The notes: generated from the sequence alone by a model not told the origin. Positions 28,713 through 38,689 are shown, numbered from the stretch's first letter. The stretch: DNA of 64,000 nt from Pseudomonadota bacterium (GCA_023460715.1 JAEWPH010000204.1:1-64000), one strand, 5' to 3'. Numbers and translations are program-made.

Positions 28713-29876
28713 ATGACTTCCGCACCGATTTCCTCCGACGCCATCGCCAGCCAGGACCGCATTGCCTGGATCCGTCTGTCCTCGTGCTACCTGCCGCTTG
28801 CCAACCCGATCAGCGACGCCAAGGTGCTGACGGGCCGGCAGAAGCCGATGACGGAGATCGCGATGCTGTTCGCGGAGATCGAGACCCGGGACGGCCACCG
28901 CGGCCTGGGCCTGAGCTATTCCAAGCGCGCCGGCGGCCCCGGCCAGTTCGCCCACGCCCAGGAGATCGCGCCGGCGCTGATCGGCGAAGACCCCAGCGAC
29001 ATCGCACGCCTGTGGACCAAGCTGTGCTGGGCCGGCGCCTCGGTGGGCCGCAGCGGCATGGCGGTGCAGGCCATCGGTGCCTTCGACGTGGCGCTGTGGG
29101 ACCTGAAGGCCCGCCGCGCGAACCTGTCGCTGTCCAAGCTGCTCGGCTCGCAGCGCGATTCGGTCCGCTGCTACAACACCTCGGGCGGCTTCCTGCACAC
29201 GCCGCTGGACCAGCTCAAGGTCAACGCCCGCGCGTCGCTGGACCGCGGCATCGGCGGCATCAAGCTCAAGGTGGGCCAGCCCGACTGCGCACTCGACATC
29301 CAGCGCGTGGAAGCCATGCGCAAGCACCTGGGCGATGCCACACCCATCATGGTGGACGCCAACCAGCAGTGGGACCGCCCCACCGCGCAGCGCATGTGCC
29401 GCATCTTCGAGCAGTACAACCTGATCTGGATCGAGGAACCGCTGGACGCCTATGACTACGAAGGCCATGCCGCGCTGGCCGCGCAGTTCGACACGCCCAT
29501 CGCCACCGGCGAGATGCTGACCAGCGCTGCCGAGCATGCCGAGTTGATCCGCCACCGCAGCGTCGACTTCATCATGCCCGACGGTCCCCGCCTGGGCGGC
29601 ATCACGCCGTTCCTGAAAGTGGCGGCGCAGGCCGAGGCGGCCAACGTGATGCTGGCCCCCCACTTCGCCATGGAACTGCATGTGCACCTGGGTGCCGTCT
29701 ACCCGAGCGAGCCCTGGGTCGAGCATTTCGACTGGCTGGAGCCCCTGTTCAACGAGCGCCTGGAGCTCCAGGACGGCCGCATGCTCGTCCCCACGCGCCC
29801 TGGCCTGGGCCTGTCGCTGAGCGAGCAGGCCCGCACCTGGACGCGCTCAACCGCCGAGATCGGCCAGCGCGCCTGA
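28713..29876 (+). CDS. Mandelate racemase-family L-talarate/galactarate dehydratase
   Basis: 387 residues from ATG 28713. This is an enolase-superfamily enzyme with catalytic KxK in GGIKLKVGQ, metal ligands in MVDANQQWD, WIEEPLDAYDYEG and PIATGEML, and the His acid/base in MLAPHFAMELHVHLG. The pattern fits L-talarate/galactarate dehydratases, which remove water to give 5-keto-4-deoxy-glucarate. Its place next to garD and an MFS sugar-acid transporter supports this; other acid-sugar dehydratases of the family cannot be excluded. Confidence 0.83.
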   Translation: MTSAPISSDAIASQDRIAWIRLSSCYLPLANPISDAKVLTGRQKPMTEIAMLFAEIETRDGHRGLGLSYSKRAGGPGQFAHAQEIAPALIGEDPSDIARLWTKLCWAGASVGRSGMAVQAIGAFDVALWDLKARRANLSLSKLLGSQRDSVRCYNTSGGFLHTPLDQLKVNARASLDRGIGGIKLKVGQPDCALDIQRVEAMRKHLGDATPIMVDANQQWDRPTAQRMCRIFEQYNLIWIEEPLDAYDYEGHAALAAQFDTPIATGEMLTSAAEHAELIRHRSVDFIMPDGPRLGGITPFLKVAAQAEAANVMLAPHFAMELHVHLGAVYPSEPWVEHFDWLEPLFNERLELQDGRMLVPTRPGLGLSLSEQARTWTRSTAEIGQRA

Positions 29877-29946
29877 ACCCAAGGGCGCGAAGACGCCCGC
29901 CCCCTTTGTCCCCACGACCGCGGGCAGCCCACCTGCCCGAGACAGC

Positions 29947-31320
29947 ATGAGCCACGTACTGGATTCCACCTCTCTGCCCACCCCGGCCACAGCGGCCACG
30001 CAGCAGCGCACCCACGTGCGCTACTGGGTGCTGGCGATGATCTTCCTCGTCACCACCTTCAACTACGCCGACCGGGCCACGTTGTCGATCACCGGACCGA
30101 CGATGCAGAAGGAATTCGGATTCGACACCATCCAGATGGGCTACATCTTCTCGGCCTTCAGCTGGGCCTATGTGCTGTCGCAACTGCCCGGCGGCTGGCT
30201 CCTGGACCGCTTCGGCGCCCGCCGGGTGTACGCGGCCAGCATCTTCTTCTGGTCCGTCTTCACGCTGCTGCAGTCCACGGTCGGCATCTTCACCTCGGCC
30301 GCCACGGCCGTGGCCACGCTGTTCGTGATGCGCTTCCTGGTCGGCATGGCCGAGGCGCCGGCGTTCCCGGCCAACGCCAAGGTGGTGGCCGGCTGGTTCC
30401 CCACGCAGGAACGCGGCACGGCGTCAGCCATCTTCAACTCGGCGCAGTACTTCGCGGCCGTGGTCTTCACGCCGCTGATGGCGGCTCTCACGCAGTGGGT
30501 GGGCTGGCATTGGGTCTACATCTCGATGGGCGCCACGGGCATCGCGCTGGCCATCGTGTGGTGGTTCTTCATCCGCAGCCCGGCCACCCACCCCGGCGTG
30601 AACCGGGCGGAGCTGGACCACATCGCGGCCGGCGGCGGACTCATCCACATGGGCGAAGACGCAGCAGCCCAGGCACACGACAAGCCCAAGGGGCAGACCG
30701 CGTTCTACGTCAAGCAGTTGCTGACCAACCGCATGCTGGTGGGCATCTACATCGGCCAGTTCTCCATCAACGTGCTGACCTACTTCTTCCTCACCTGGTT
30801 CCCGGTGTACCTGGTGCAGGAGCGCGGCATGTCCATCCTCAAGGCGGGCTTCATGGTGTCGCTGCCGGCCATCTGCGGCTTCCTCGGCGGCGTGCTGGGC
30901 GGTGTGGTGTCCGACTGGATGCTGCGCCGGGGCGTGTCGCTCACGGTGGCGCGCAAGACACCCATCGTGATCGGCATGCTGATGTCGGCCAGCATGATCC
31001 TGTGCAACTACGTGAGCGCGGACTGGATGATCGTGGGCTTGATGGCGCTGGCGTTCTTCGGCAAGGGCTTCGGCGCCTTCGGCTGGGCCGTGATGGCCGA
31101 CGTGGCTCCCAAGGAAGTCATCGGCCTGGCCGGCAGCATCTTCAACACCTTCGGCGCCATTGCCGGCATCGTCACGCCCATCGTGATCGGCTATATCCTC
31201 GCAGCCACCCATTCCTTCGGCGGAGCACTGGTCTTCGTCGGGCTGAACGCCCTGGTCACGGTCTTCGCCTATCTCGTGATCGTCAAGGACATCCAGCGCA
31301 TCGAACTGAAGCACGCCTGA
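29947..31320 (+). CDS. MFS transporter, anion:cation symporter family (glucarate/galactarate type)
   Basis: 457 residues with 12 predicted membrane segments. [13 protein letters not shown] in helix 1, [19 protein letters not shown] after helix 2, and [40 protein letters not shown] are signatures of the ACS family (GudP/ExuT/galactonate transporters). It likely imports galactarate or glucarate by proton symport across the inner membrane. It lies 70 bp after the dehydratase and 22 bp before garD. Confidence 0.9.
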   Translation: MSHVLDSTSLPTPATAATQQRTHVRYWVLAMIFLVTTFNYADRATLSITGPTMQKEFGFDTIQMGYIFSAFSWAYVLSQLPGGWLLDRFGARRVYAASIFFWSVFTLLQSTVGIFTSAATAVATLFVMRFLVGMAEAPAFPANAKVVAGWFPTQERGTASAIFNSAQYFAAVVFTPLMAALTQWVGWHWVYISMGATGIALAIVWWFFIRSPATHPGVNRAELDHIAAGGGLIHMGEDAAAQAHDKPKGQTAFYVKQLLTNRMLVGIYIGQFSINVLTYFFLTWFPVYLVQERGMSILKAGFMVSLPAICGFLGGVLGGVVSDWMLRRGVSLTVARKTPIVIGMLMSASMILCNYVSADWMIVGLMALAFFGKGFGAFGWAVMADVAPKEVIGLAGSIFNTFGAIAGIVTPIVIGYILAATHSFGGALVFVGLNALVTVFAYLVIVKDIQRIELKHA

Positions 31321-31342
31321 GCGTGCCCTTGGAGCCCCCACC

Positions 31343-32920
31343 ATGAACGCCAGAACCACCCCCGTGCGCCCCCCGCTGCACATCAAGATGCACGAAGCCG
31401 ACAACGTCGCCATCGTGGCCAACGACGGCGGCCTGCCGGCCGGCACCACATTCCCGTCCGGGCTCACGCTGCTGGACCATGTCCCCCAGGCCCACAAGGT
31501 GGCGCTGGAGGACATCCCCGAAGGCGGCGTGGTGCGGCGCTACAACGTGCCCATCGGCTATGCCATCAAGGCCATTCCGGCCGGCAGCTGGGTGCACGAG
31601 AAACTGCTGAACATGCCCGAGGCCCGCTCGCTGGAGGGCCTGCCGATCGCCACCGTCAAGCCCGCAGCCCAGCCGCCGCTGGAGGGCTACACCTTCGAGG
31701 GCTACCGCAATGCGGACGGCTCGGTCGGCACGCGCAACATCCTCGCCATCACCGAGACCGTGCAGTGCGTGGCCGGCGTGACCGAATTCGCCGTGCAGCG
31801 CATCAAGGCCGAACTGCTGCCGAAGTACCCGAACGTGGACGACGTGGTGGCCCTGGCCCATACCTACGGCTGCGGCGTGGCGATCGACGCACCCGACGCG
31901 GTGATCCCCATCCGCACGCTGCGCAACATCAGCCTGAACCCCAACTTCGGCGGCGAGGTGATGGTGGTGAGCCTGGGCTGCGAGAAGCTGCAGCCCGAGC
32001 GCCTGCTGCCGCCCGGCTCCATTCCGCTGGTGGACCAGCGCACGCTGCAGGAGGCCCCGCTCGATGTGGTCTGCCTGCAGGACGAAGCCCACGTGGGTTT
32101 CATGTCCATGGTCGACTCGGTGATGCGCCAGGCCGAGCAGCACCTCAAGCGCCTGAACGCACGGCGCCGCGAAACCGTGCCCGCCAGCGAACTGGTCGTG
32201 GGCGTGCAGTGCGGCGGCAGCGATGCCTTCAGCGGCGTCACCGCCAACCCGGCCGTGGGCTACTGCACCGACCTGCTGGTGCGTGCCGGCGCCACGGTGA
32301 TGTTCAGTGAAGTGACCGAGGTGCGCGACGGCATCGACCAGCTCACCTCACGCGCGTCCACCCCGGAAGTGGCCGAGGCCATGATCCGCGAGATGGCCTG
32401 GTACGACGCCTACCTGAACAAGGGCCGCGTGGACCGCAGCGCCAACACCACGCCCGGCAACAAGAAGGGCGGCCTGTCAAACATCGTCGAGAAGGCCATG
32501 GGCTCCATCGTCAAGAGCGGCAGCTCGCCCATCACCGGCGTGCTCTCGCCCGGCGACAAGCTCACGCAGAAGGGCCTGACCTACGCCGCCACCCCGGCCA
32601 GCGACTTCATCTGCGGCACGCTGCAGGTCGCCGCGGGCATGAACCTGCACGTGTTCACCACCGGCCGCGGCACGCCCTACGGCCTGGCCGAGGTGCCGGT
32701 GATCAAGGTCGCCACGCGCACCGATCTGGCCCGCCGCTGGCACGACCTGATGGACGTGAACGCCGGCCGCATCGCCGACGGCGAGGCCACCATCGAGGAC
32801 GTGGGCCGCGAGATGTTCCAGCTCATGCTCGATGTCGCCAGCGGCCGCAAGAAGACCTGGGCGGAGCACTGGAAGCTGGCCAATGCGCTGGTGCTGTTCA
32901 ATCCCGCGCCAGTGACCTGA
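31343..32920 (+). CDS. garD: Galactarate dehydratase
   Basis: 525 residues, close to E. coli GarD. An N-terminal SAF-like domain ([22 protein letters not shown]) is followed by the UxaA/GarD catalytic part: [30 protein letters not shown]-like [35 protein letters not shown] and [21 protein letters not shown]. It removes water from meso-galactarate to give 5-keto-4-deoxy-glucarate. The module thus has two unrelated dehydratases acting on the same or epimeric diacids. Confidence 0.93.
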   Translation: MNARTTPVRPPLHIKMHEADNVAIVANDGGLPAGTTFPSGLTLLDHVPQAHKVALEDIPEGGVVRRYNVPIGYAIKAIPAGSWVHEKLLNMPEARSLEGLPIATVKPAAQPPLEGYTFEGYRNADGSVGTRNILAITETVQCVAGVTEFAVQRIKAELLPKYPNVDDVVALAHTYGCGVAIDAPDAVIPIRTLRNISLNPNFGGEVMVVSLGCEKLQPERLLPPGSIPLVDQRTLQEAPLDVVCLQDEAHVGFMSMVDSVMRQAEQHLKRLNARRRETVPASELVVGVQCGGSDAFSGVTANPAVGYCTDLLVRAGATVMFSEVTEVRDGIDQLTSRASTPEVAEAMIREMAWYDAYLNKGRVDRSANTTPGNKKGGLSNIVEKAMGSIVKSGSSPITGVLSPGDKLTQKGLTYAATPASDFICGTLQVAAGMNLHVFTTGRGTPYGLAEVPVIKVATRTDLARRWHDLMDVNAGRIADGEATIEDVGREMFQLMLDVASGRKKTWAEHWKLANALVLFNPAPVT

Positions 32921-32948
32921 AAGGGGTCCCGCCCGCCCGGTGGCAGGG

Positions 32949-34760
32949 TCATCCGGCCTGGGCGGCCCGCGGCGCCGCCGTGGCGGCCACCGGTCTGCCG
33001 CCCGCTGCCGGCTTGCGCGATGCAGCCAGGTCGGCCTTGCAGCCCGCAAACGCATCCAGCCCTCCCTGGTAGGTCGGCGACTGCACATCCAGCATGCCGA
33101 GCACCGTGTGGTACAGGTTGTCGTGCGTCAGCGCGGCGTCCGAACCGCCGCGCAGGCAGGCCGTGGCGAGCTGGGCGCGCTGCAGCATGCCCAGGCTCCA
33201 CCAGCCCACCATGGGCACATGCTTCTGCACATCGGGCGCCAGCGAATACGGCATGCCATGCAGGAACAGCCCGTATTCGCCCAGCGACTCGCCGTGGTCG
33301 CTCATGTAGACCATGCCGGTGTCGTAGCGCGCGGACTGCGCCTGGAGCCAGTCGATGGTGTGGGCCAGGAAGGCGTCGGTTTCCACGATGGAGTTGTCGT
33401 AGGCGTTCATCAGCTCGCCGTGGCCGCAATCGGCCAGCACTTCGGTGCGGCATTCGGGCTGGAAGCGCTTGGCGCCTGCAGACGAGCGCTTGAAGTACGC
33501 CGGGCCGTGGCTGCCCATCTGGTGCAGCACCAGCAGCACCCCGCGCTGGCGGCGATCGGCCGGCACCGCCTGCAGGCGCTGCTCCAGCGCATACAGCATG
33601 GCTTCGTCGCGGCATTCGCCACCGGGGCACAGGGCGGCCCGCTGCTCGGACGGCAGGCCGTCGCCCGCGTTCATGTGCGGAACGCGCTCGCACACGCCCT
33701 TGCAGCCCGCCTGGTTGTCGATCCACAGCACGCCCAGCCCGGCGGCCTGCACCACGTCCAGCAGGTTTTCTGTCTCGCCCTTGCGCGCCTCGTAGCCCTT
33801 CTTGCCCAGCGGCGAGAACATGCACGGCACCGACGCCGCCGTGCTGGTACCGCAGGAATGCACGTCCGACCAGCTCACCACGCCGCGGCGCGCCAGTTCG
33901 GGCGTTGTGTCGCGGTCATAGCCGTTGAGCGCGAAATGGTCGGAGCGTGCCGTCTCGCCCACTACCACCACGTACAGCACGGGCTTGGCCCCGGCCGTGT
34001 GCGTTGCGCCCAGGGCAGCGCCCTGCCCCATGGGCACCAGCGCGTGCTGGACATTGCGCAGCGGCCGCAGGGCAGCCACGCTGCCCGAATACAGCGGTGC
34101 CAGTGGATTCATCATGTAGCGCAGCGTGGGATGGTTGCGCATCAGCGGCGCCAGATCGCGCGAGAAGCCGGCGATCAGCGCGGCCGCGCCCACCAGCGCA
34201 GCCACCAGCAGCAGCAGGTTGCGGCCGACCTGCCGGCGCACCGGCATGGCCGGGATGCGCATCCGCGCCAGCCACCAGGCCGGCAGCGCCACCACGGCCA
34301 CCACGCCGAACACCATGCGCCATCCCAGCAGGTCGGAGACCTCGTGCACATCGGTCTGCAGCACGTTGGCCGCCATGCCCGGGTCCATCACCACGTGGTA
34401 GGTGAGCATGTAGTACTGCGCCAGGGCCGCCACCACCACCACGGCCAGCCACAGCGGCTTCATGAACCGCGTCCAGGCCGTCAGTGACAGCAGCGCCACC
34501 GTGCCGCAGGCCATCAGCAGGGCGAGCAGCGCCGCGCTGCGCAAATACATGCTAGGCGGCTCGCCCATGTGGGCCAGCGCCATCCACAGCGGCCAGTTCG
34601 CCACGGCGACCAGGTAGGCCGTCAACGCCAGCACCACCTGACGGGCGGACAGCACCGGCGGACGCCAGGCGGCCACGCGCTGCAGCGCCGTGCGCCCCGC
34701 AGAGGGCAGATCAAGGGAAGGCGCGGACTGCGCCGGGGACGGGAGGGACGTGGAGGTCAT
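32949..34760 (-). CDS. eptA: Phosphoethanolamine transferase, EptA-like
   Basis: 603 residues. Five membrane helices lie in the first ~220 residues. A periplasmic sulfatase-fold domain follows, with VVVVGETARSDHFALNGYDRDTTPEL (metal Glu), CGTSTAASVPCMFS (nucleophile Thr), LHQMGSHGPAYF and YMSDHGESLGEYGLFLHGMPY (metal Asp-His). It adds phosphoethanolamine to lipid A and related envelope targets, which lowers binding of cationic peptides. A ~30-residue Ala/Pro-rich tail is odd. It follows a PAP2 gene on the same strand, near a two-component system. Confidence 0.9.
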   Translation of the reverse strand: MTSTSLPSPAQSAPSLDLPSAGRTALQRVAAWRPPVLSARQVVLALTAYLVAVANWPLWMALAHMGEPPSMYLRSAALLALLMACGTVALLSLTAWTRFMKPLWLAVVVVAALAQYYMLTYHVVMDPGMAANVLQTDVHEVSDLLGWRMVFGVVAVVALPAWWLARMRIPAMPVRRQVGRNLLLLVAALVGAAALIAGFSRDLAPLMRNHPTLRYMMNPLAPLYSGSVAALRPLRNVQHALVPMGQGAALGATHTAGAKPVLYVVVVGETARSDHFALNGYDRDTTPELARRGVVSWSDVHSCGTSTAASVPCMFSPLGKKGYEARKGETENLLDVVQAAGLGVLWIDNQAGCKGVCERVPHMNAGDGLPSEQRAALCPGGECRDEAMLYALEQRLQAVPADRRQRGVLLVLHQMGSHGPAYFKRSSAGAKRFQPECRTEVLADCGHGELMNAYDNSIVETDAFLAHTIDWLQAQSARYDTGMVYMSDHGESLGEYGLFLHGMPYSLAPDVQKHVPMVGWWSLGMLQRAQLATACLRGGSDAALTHDNLYHTVLGMLDVQSPTYQGGLDAFAGCKADLAASRKPAAGGRPVAATAAPRAAQAG

Positions 34761-34782
34761 GGCACGATGATCTGCAGGCCAT

Positions 34783-34821
34783 CTGAAACCTCCCTGAACG
34801 GCTCGCTCAGGCTTCGTTCAG
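34783..34821. promoter_or_regulatory. 11-bp-phased CTGAAC repeats upstream of eptA
   Basis: CTGAAA (34783) and CTGAAC (34794) are direct repeats 11 bp apart on the plus strand. CTGAAC and CTGAGC (34821-34816, 34810-34805) are an equally phased pair on the minus strand. The 11-bp step is typical of OmpR/PhoB-type regulator sites. They lie between pap2 and eptA, overlapping the pap2 3' end. A matching pair is at 35610-35626. Confidence 0.55.
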
Positions 34822-35523
34822 CTTCGTATCGCGCAGCAGGGCCCCGCCGCCGGCCCGGCCCCTGCGCCACGCGGTCACGGCAGCCTCCACAGCCAGGCCC
34901 GTGGTCCAGCAGATCCAGGCGCTCCAGAAGGTGTGGCTCATATAGTGGGCGCCGCGCACCTGCTGCGCCACGCCCAGCACCAGGCCGGCCGCCAGCGCGC
35001 CGGCCAGCCAGCGCCCCGAGAGCCCGGGCTGCGTGCGCCGCACCACGCACCAGCCCGCCAGGTAGGCAAACGCCGCGGACGCATGGCCGCCCGGAAAGCA
35101 GTGGCCCGGGCCGCCGTCATAGGTGCCCCAGGACCAGTGGGACACGTAGCGCGCCATGCCACCGAACTCGGCCAGGTCCCATGGGCAGCTGGTCGCGCTG
35201 AGCCGCTTGGCCACAATCACGGCCCCCATCGCCGCCAGGATCGAGCCGACCAGTTGCAGCCGGTCCGCGCGGGCCATGGAGCGCAGGAACCCCCACGGCC
35301 ACCACACGCCGGCGATCAGCGCCAGCACACCCAGCGTGCTGAGGTGGCGCGGCACTTCGTGCAGCCAGCGCACCACCGCGGGATGGCTGCGCCAGGCGAA
35401 GCCCGCGCCGCCGCCCGACAGGCGGGCCAGCGGCAGGTCGAGCGCCGTGGCATCCCACAGGGCTGTGGCGAGGAAAAGGCACACGGTGACGGCGCACAGG
35501 CGCCAGAGAGAACGGACAGGCAT
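34807..35523 (-). CDS. PAP2-family membrane phosphatase
   Basis: 238 residues from ATG 35523, with about six membrane segments. PAP2 motifs are KRLSATSCPWDL (motif 1), CFPGGHASAAFAYLAG (motif 2, GGHAS in place of SGH) and RGAHYMSHTFWSAW (motif 3 His). Related enzymes dephosphorylate lipid A or undecaprenyl pyrophosphate on the periplasmic side. Placement before eptA and divergent from a two-component system suggests joint control of lipid A charge. Confidence 0.85.
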   Translation of the reverse strand: MPVRSLWRLCAVTVCLFLATALWDATALDLPLARLSGGGAGFAWRSHPAVVRWLHEVPRHLSTLGVLALIAGVWWPWGFLRSMARADRLQLVGSILAAMGAVIVAKRLSATSCPWDLAEFGGMARYVSHWSWGTYDGGPGHCFPGGHASAAFAYLAGWCVVRRTQPGLSGRWLAGALAAGLVLGVAQQVRGAHYMSHTFWSAWICWTTGLAVEAAVTAWRRGRAGGGALLRDTKLNEA

Positions 35524-35609
35524 GGCAGTAGAGGCGGTCGGTCGGCCGACCGCGGAAGAAGGCGGGCAGGTGCGCAGGACTGCGCAGACCGGCAGACTAG
35601 CGGTGCAGC

Positions 35610-35626
35610 CTGAACACGGCATGAAC
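35610..35626. promoter_or_regulatory. 11-bp-phased CTGAAC/ATGAAC direct repeat
   Basis: CTGAAC at 35610 and ATGAAC at 35621, exactly 11 bp apart, in the 189-bp divergent region between pap2 and the response regulator. It matches the repeats before eptA in sequence and phase and is a likely site for the adjacent response regulator. Confidence 0.5.
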
Positions 35627-35712
35627 GCCCGGCCAGGGCCGGATCGCGCTTTCCAGGGCCCGAAGACCGCACCGCCTGCCCTACACTTCGCGCCATCGAC
35701 GAAGGGAGTGGC

Positions 35713-36387
35713 ATGCGGATCCTGCTGGTGGAAGACGATGTGGCATTGGCCGATGCGGTCTGCAGCTATCTGCGCGCCAAGGCCTTCGTGGTGGACACGG
35801 CCGACAGCGTGGCACGCGCGGGCGCGGCGCTGCACGCGGCGCAGTACGCCGCCGTGCTGCTCGACCTGCACCTGAGCGACGGCGACGGCCTGGCCCTGCT
35901 GCCGCAGGTGCGCCAGCTCAAGGAGCGTCCCATCGTCATCGTGCTCACCGCGCGCGACCAGGTCAGCGACCGCATCCGCGGCCTGGACGCCGGCGCCGAC
36001 GACTACCTGGTCAAGCCCTACGACCCCGGCGAACTGCTGGCGCGGCTGCGCGCCGTGGAGCGCCGGCGCAGCGCCACCCATGTGCCGCTGGTGGAACTGG
36101 GCGATCTGCAGATCGACCTGTCCCGCGAGCTGGTGCGCCGCAGCGGCGCGCCCATCGCCCTCACGCAGAAAGAATGGGCGCTGCTGCGCGTGATGGCCAC
36201 GCGGCCCGACCGCATCCACACGCGCGAGAGCCTGCAGGACGCGCTCTACGGCTTCGACGACGAAGCCGACAGCAACACGCTGGAAGTGTTCATCAGCCGC
36301 CTGCGCCGCAAGCTGGGCCGCAACCACATCCAGACGCTGCGCGGCCTGGGCTACCGCCTGGCCGACGGCGCCGGGGCCGAGGAATGA
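35713..36387 (+). CDS. OmpR-family response regulator, PmrA/QseB-like
   Basis: 224 residues. The receiver domain has acidic pair EDD (7-9), phospho-acceptor D51 in AVLLDLHLSDGDG, T79 and K101. A winged-helix output domain (about 125-218) has LTQKEWALLRVMATRPDRIHTRESL and ISRLRRKLGRNHIQTLRGLGYRL. Its stop overlaps the kinase start as ATGA. Position beside eptA and pap2 suggests it controls envelope modification, as PmrA does. Confidence 0.92.
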   Translation: MRILLVEDDVALADAVCSYLRAKAFVVDTADSVARAGAALHAAQYAAVLLDLHLSDGDGLALLPQVRQLKERPIVIVLTARDQVSDRIRGLDAGADDYLVKPYDPGELLARLRAVERRRSATHVPLVELGDLQIDLSRELVRRSGAPIALTQKEWALLRVMATRPDRIHTRESLQDALYGFDDEADSNTLEVFISRLRRKLGRNHIQTLRGLGYRLADGAGAEE

Positions 36388-37736
36388 GCGCCCTGCGCAG
36401 CCAGACGCTGGCCGGGCACCTGGCCCGCACGCTCATCCTGTGGGTGGGCGGGATCTGGATCGCGGGCATCCTGGCCGTGGGCTGGTACATGGGGCGCGAG
36501 ATCGACTACAACTTCGACAACGAGCTGGTCGAGGTGTCGCACCGGCTCTTCGACATCGCGCTCGGCCAGATGGACGCCGTGCAGGCGCAGGGTGCAGCTG
36601 CCGAGCCGGTGCTGATTCCCGCGCCCAGCACCTTCGACGATGCCTTCGTGCCCTTCCAGATCGTGTCGCCCCGGGGCAAGGTACTGGCCCGCGCCACGGA
36701 CACGCCGCCCGGCATCTTCGACGTGCCGGTGTCCGCCGGTTTCGCCGAAACGCAGGCCTGGCGCATCTACACCGTGCAGCATCCCACGCGCGGCCTGTAC
36801 CTGCAGGTGGCCGATCCGCTGGAAGAGCGCAGCGACGCGGTCAACCGCACGCTGCTCGGCCTGATCGTGCCGCTCACCGCCCTGCTGCCGCTGATCGCCT
36901 TCATGCTGCTGCGCATCGCGCGCAGCGAACTGCGCGTGCTGGACGCCCTGTCGCAGGAGATCGGTCTGCGCGACGGCCAGCTGCTGCACCCCATCCGCAT
37001 GCCCGACCTGCCGCGCGAACTGCAGTCCGTGAGCGACCACGTCAACCGCCTGCTCGAGCGCCTGGCGCAGGCCCTGGACGTGGAACGTGCGCTGGCGGCC
37101 AACGCCGCGCACGAACTGCGCACGCCCCTGGCCGCCGCCCGGGTGCGCCTGCAGACCGCACTCGACCATGGCCTGCCGCGCGGCGAGGTCGAAGCGGCGC
37201 TGTCGGCCCTGCAACTGCTGGGGCAGCGCACCGAAAAGCTCCTGCAGCTCTCGCGTGCCGAGTCCAGCATGCCCTTCACGCGCGACCGGGTGGACCTGGT
37301 GCTGCTGGCCACCACGGTGGCGCAGGAGTTCTGGCAGGAAGAGCGCGCGGTGGACCGGCTCGACCTGGTCGGGCCCGACGACGTGGGCGACAGCAGCCCC
37401 GTGGCGCTGGGCGACTTCGACGCCCTCGCCATCGCCGTGCGCAACCTGGTCGAGAACGCCCTGCGCTATGCGCCCGAAGGCCCGGTGGAACTCATCGTGG
37501 GGCCCGGCTGCCGCATCGCCGTGCGCGACCACGGCCCCGGCGTACCGGCGCAGGACCTGCAGACGCTGCAGCAGCGCCATGTGCGCCACAGCACGCAGCG
37601 CGTCGGCTACGGGCTGGGCCTGTCCATCGTGTCGACCATCGCGCAAAAGCACGGCGCGGCGCTGGTGCTGGCATCGCCGCCGGCCGGGCAGGCGCAGGGC
37701 TTTGAAGCCTGCCTCACGCTGCAGGCTGCGCCCTGA
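36384..37736 (+). CDS. Sensor histidine kinase, PmrB/QseC-like
   Basis: 450 residues. Membrane segments at about 17-37 and 158-178 flank a ~120-residue periplasmic sensor. The HisKA motif NAAHELRTPLAAARVRLQ carries the phospho-acceptor H243. The ATPase domain has an N-box NLVENALRYAPEG, DHGPGVPAQDL and GYGLGLSIVSTIA. It probably phosphorylates the regulator encoded just upstream, with a 4-nt overlap. The periplasmic signal is not evident. Confidence 0.92.
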   Translation: MSALRSQTLAGHLARTLILWVGGIWIAGILAVGWYMGREIDYNFDNELVEVSHRLFDIALGQMDAVQAQGAAAEPVLIPAPSTFDDAFVPFQIVSPRGKVLARATDTPPGIFDVPVSAGFAETQAWRIYTVQHPTRGLYLQVADPLEERSDAVNRTLLGLIVPLTALLPLIAFMLLRIARSELRVLDALSQEIGLRDGQLLHPIRMPDLPRELQSVSDHVNRLLERLAQALDVERALAANAAHELRTPLAAARVRLQTALDHGLPRGEVEAALSALQLLGQRTEKLLQLSRAESSMPFTRDRVDLVLLATTVAQEFWQEERAVDRLDLVGPDDVGDSSPVALGDFDALAIAVRNLVENALRYAPEGPVELIVGPGCRIAVRDHGPGVPAQDLQTLQQRHVRHSTQRVGYGLGLSIVSTIAQKHGAALVLASPPAGQAQGFEACLTLQAAP

Positions 37737-37815
37737 CGGGCGGGCGTGACGGGGGCCTTGCGCTACGGGAAAGACGCAGGCGGCCAGAGCCTGAGTAACC
37801 AACCACTCCTTAATT

Positions 37816-37858
37816 GATAGCTGGATGCGCTTATCAAATAAGGGCTAGAGCCCATTTT
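37816..37858 (+). repeat. Dispersed repeat copy after the sensor kinase gene
   Basis: GATAGCTGGATGCGCTTA, spacer, ATAAGGGCTAGAGCCC, then ATTTTCTT. Same pattern as the copies at 26237, 43861 and 48021. It lies between convergent genes in a 175-bp gap with nothing else recognised. Confidence 0.7.
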
Positions 37859-37911
37859 CTTCTATATCCCCCAGGAGGACCGGCCTTCGTCCCACTCCAG
37901 CCCCTGCGTCC

Positions 37912-38589
37912 TCACAAGCCCGCGGGCGCGCTGTCGCTGCGCAGCAGGCCCCACAGCATGCGCACCAGTTCGTCCTCGAAGACCGGCGTGCCCAGCAGCG
38001 GCGAGCCCTCCAGCGAGGCGCTGCGGATGGCACCCATCACCGCCCGCGTCGCCACGAACATCATCGCCGGCGTGGGCGCGCGCACCGTGGCGTCGCCCTC
38101 GTCCACCAGCCGGCTGAGCGCCAGCGCATTGCGTTCGGCCCCCTCGCGCAGCGCGGCGGTGATGCGGTCGTGGTGGTCGATGCGCCAGCCCAGCCGCACC
38201 ATCGCCTTGCCCACGCGCGAGCGGCCCCCGGTGCCGAACGCGCCCACCAAGAGCCGCACCATGTCGCGCAGCACCTCGCGCACGTCCCGCCGCGCGGCCA
38301 CGGCTTCGTCCAGCAGCTGCTGGATCTGGCCCTGCACGCGTTCGCGTTCGCGCTCCACCATGGCCAGCAGGATGGACTCCTTGGACGGAAAGTACTGGTA
38401 GAGCGTACCGATGGAAAAGCCCGCCACCTGCGCAATGCGGTTGGTGGTGACGGCGGTCTCGCCATCCTTGTCCACAATCTGAGCAGTGGCCGTGAAAATG
38501 GCCTCGACGGTCTGCACCGCACGCTCCTGCGTAGGTTGGCGGCGAGCGCTGGCGCGGGCTGGGGCGGTGGCTGATTTCTTCATGGGCAT
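37912..38589 (-). CDS. TetR-family transcriptional regulator
   Basis: 225 residues. The helix-turn-helix is at about 20-66 (RAVQTVEAIFTATAQIVDKDG, TTNRIAQVAGFSIGTLYQYFPSKESILLAM). The remaining helical part is the ligand domain. It is divergent from the PF10118-type gene with a palindrome between them, so local auto- and cross-regulation is likely. Start could be ATG 38589 or 38583. Confidence 0.88.
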   Translation of the reverse strand: MPMKKSATAPARASARRQPTQERAVQTVEAIFTATAQIVDKDGETAVTTNRIAQVAGFSIGTLYQYFPSKESILLAMVERERERVQGQIQQLLDEAVAARRDVREVLRDMVRLLVGAFGTGGRSRVGKAMVRLGWRIDHHDRITAALREGAERNALALSRLVDEGDATVRAPTPAMMFVATRAVMGAIRSASLEGSPLLGTPVFEDELVRMLWGLLRSDSAPAGL

Positions 38590-38634
38590 GGCGGAAAAAT
38601 CTGAGCACGAGGCGAGTAGCGCCCTGCGGCCAAA

Positions 38635-38651
38635 TCTGAATAATGCTCAGA
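38635..38651. promoter_or_regulatory. TetR operator candidate
   Basis: TCTGA (38635-38639) and TCAGA (38647-38651) are inverted around ATAATGC in the 100-bp divergent gap between the TetR gene and the PF10118-type gene. Position and symmetry fit a TetR dimer site. Confidence 0.5.
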
Positions 38652-38689
38652 AACAGGCGGCACCGCAAGCCGCCGCCAGGAGACCGCCC

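Noticed and set aside
34807-36327. A 506-codon frame covering pap2 and running antisense to the response regulator
   Set aside because: Only the 238 codons from ATG 35523 show PAP2 motifs. The extension lies opposite a well-supported receiver domain.
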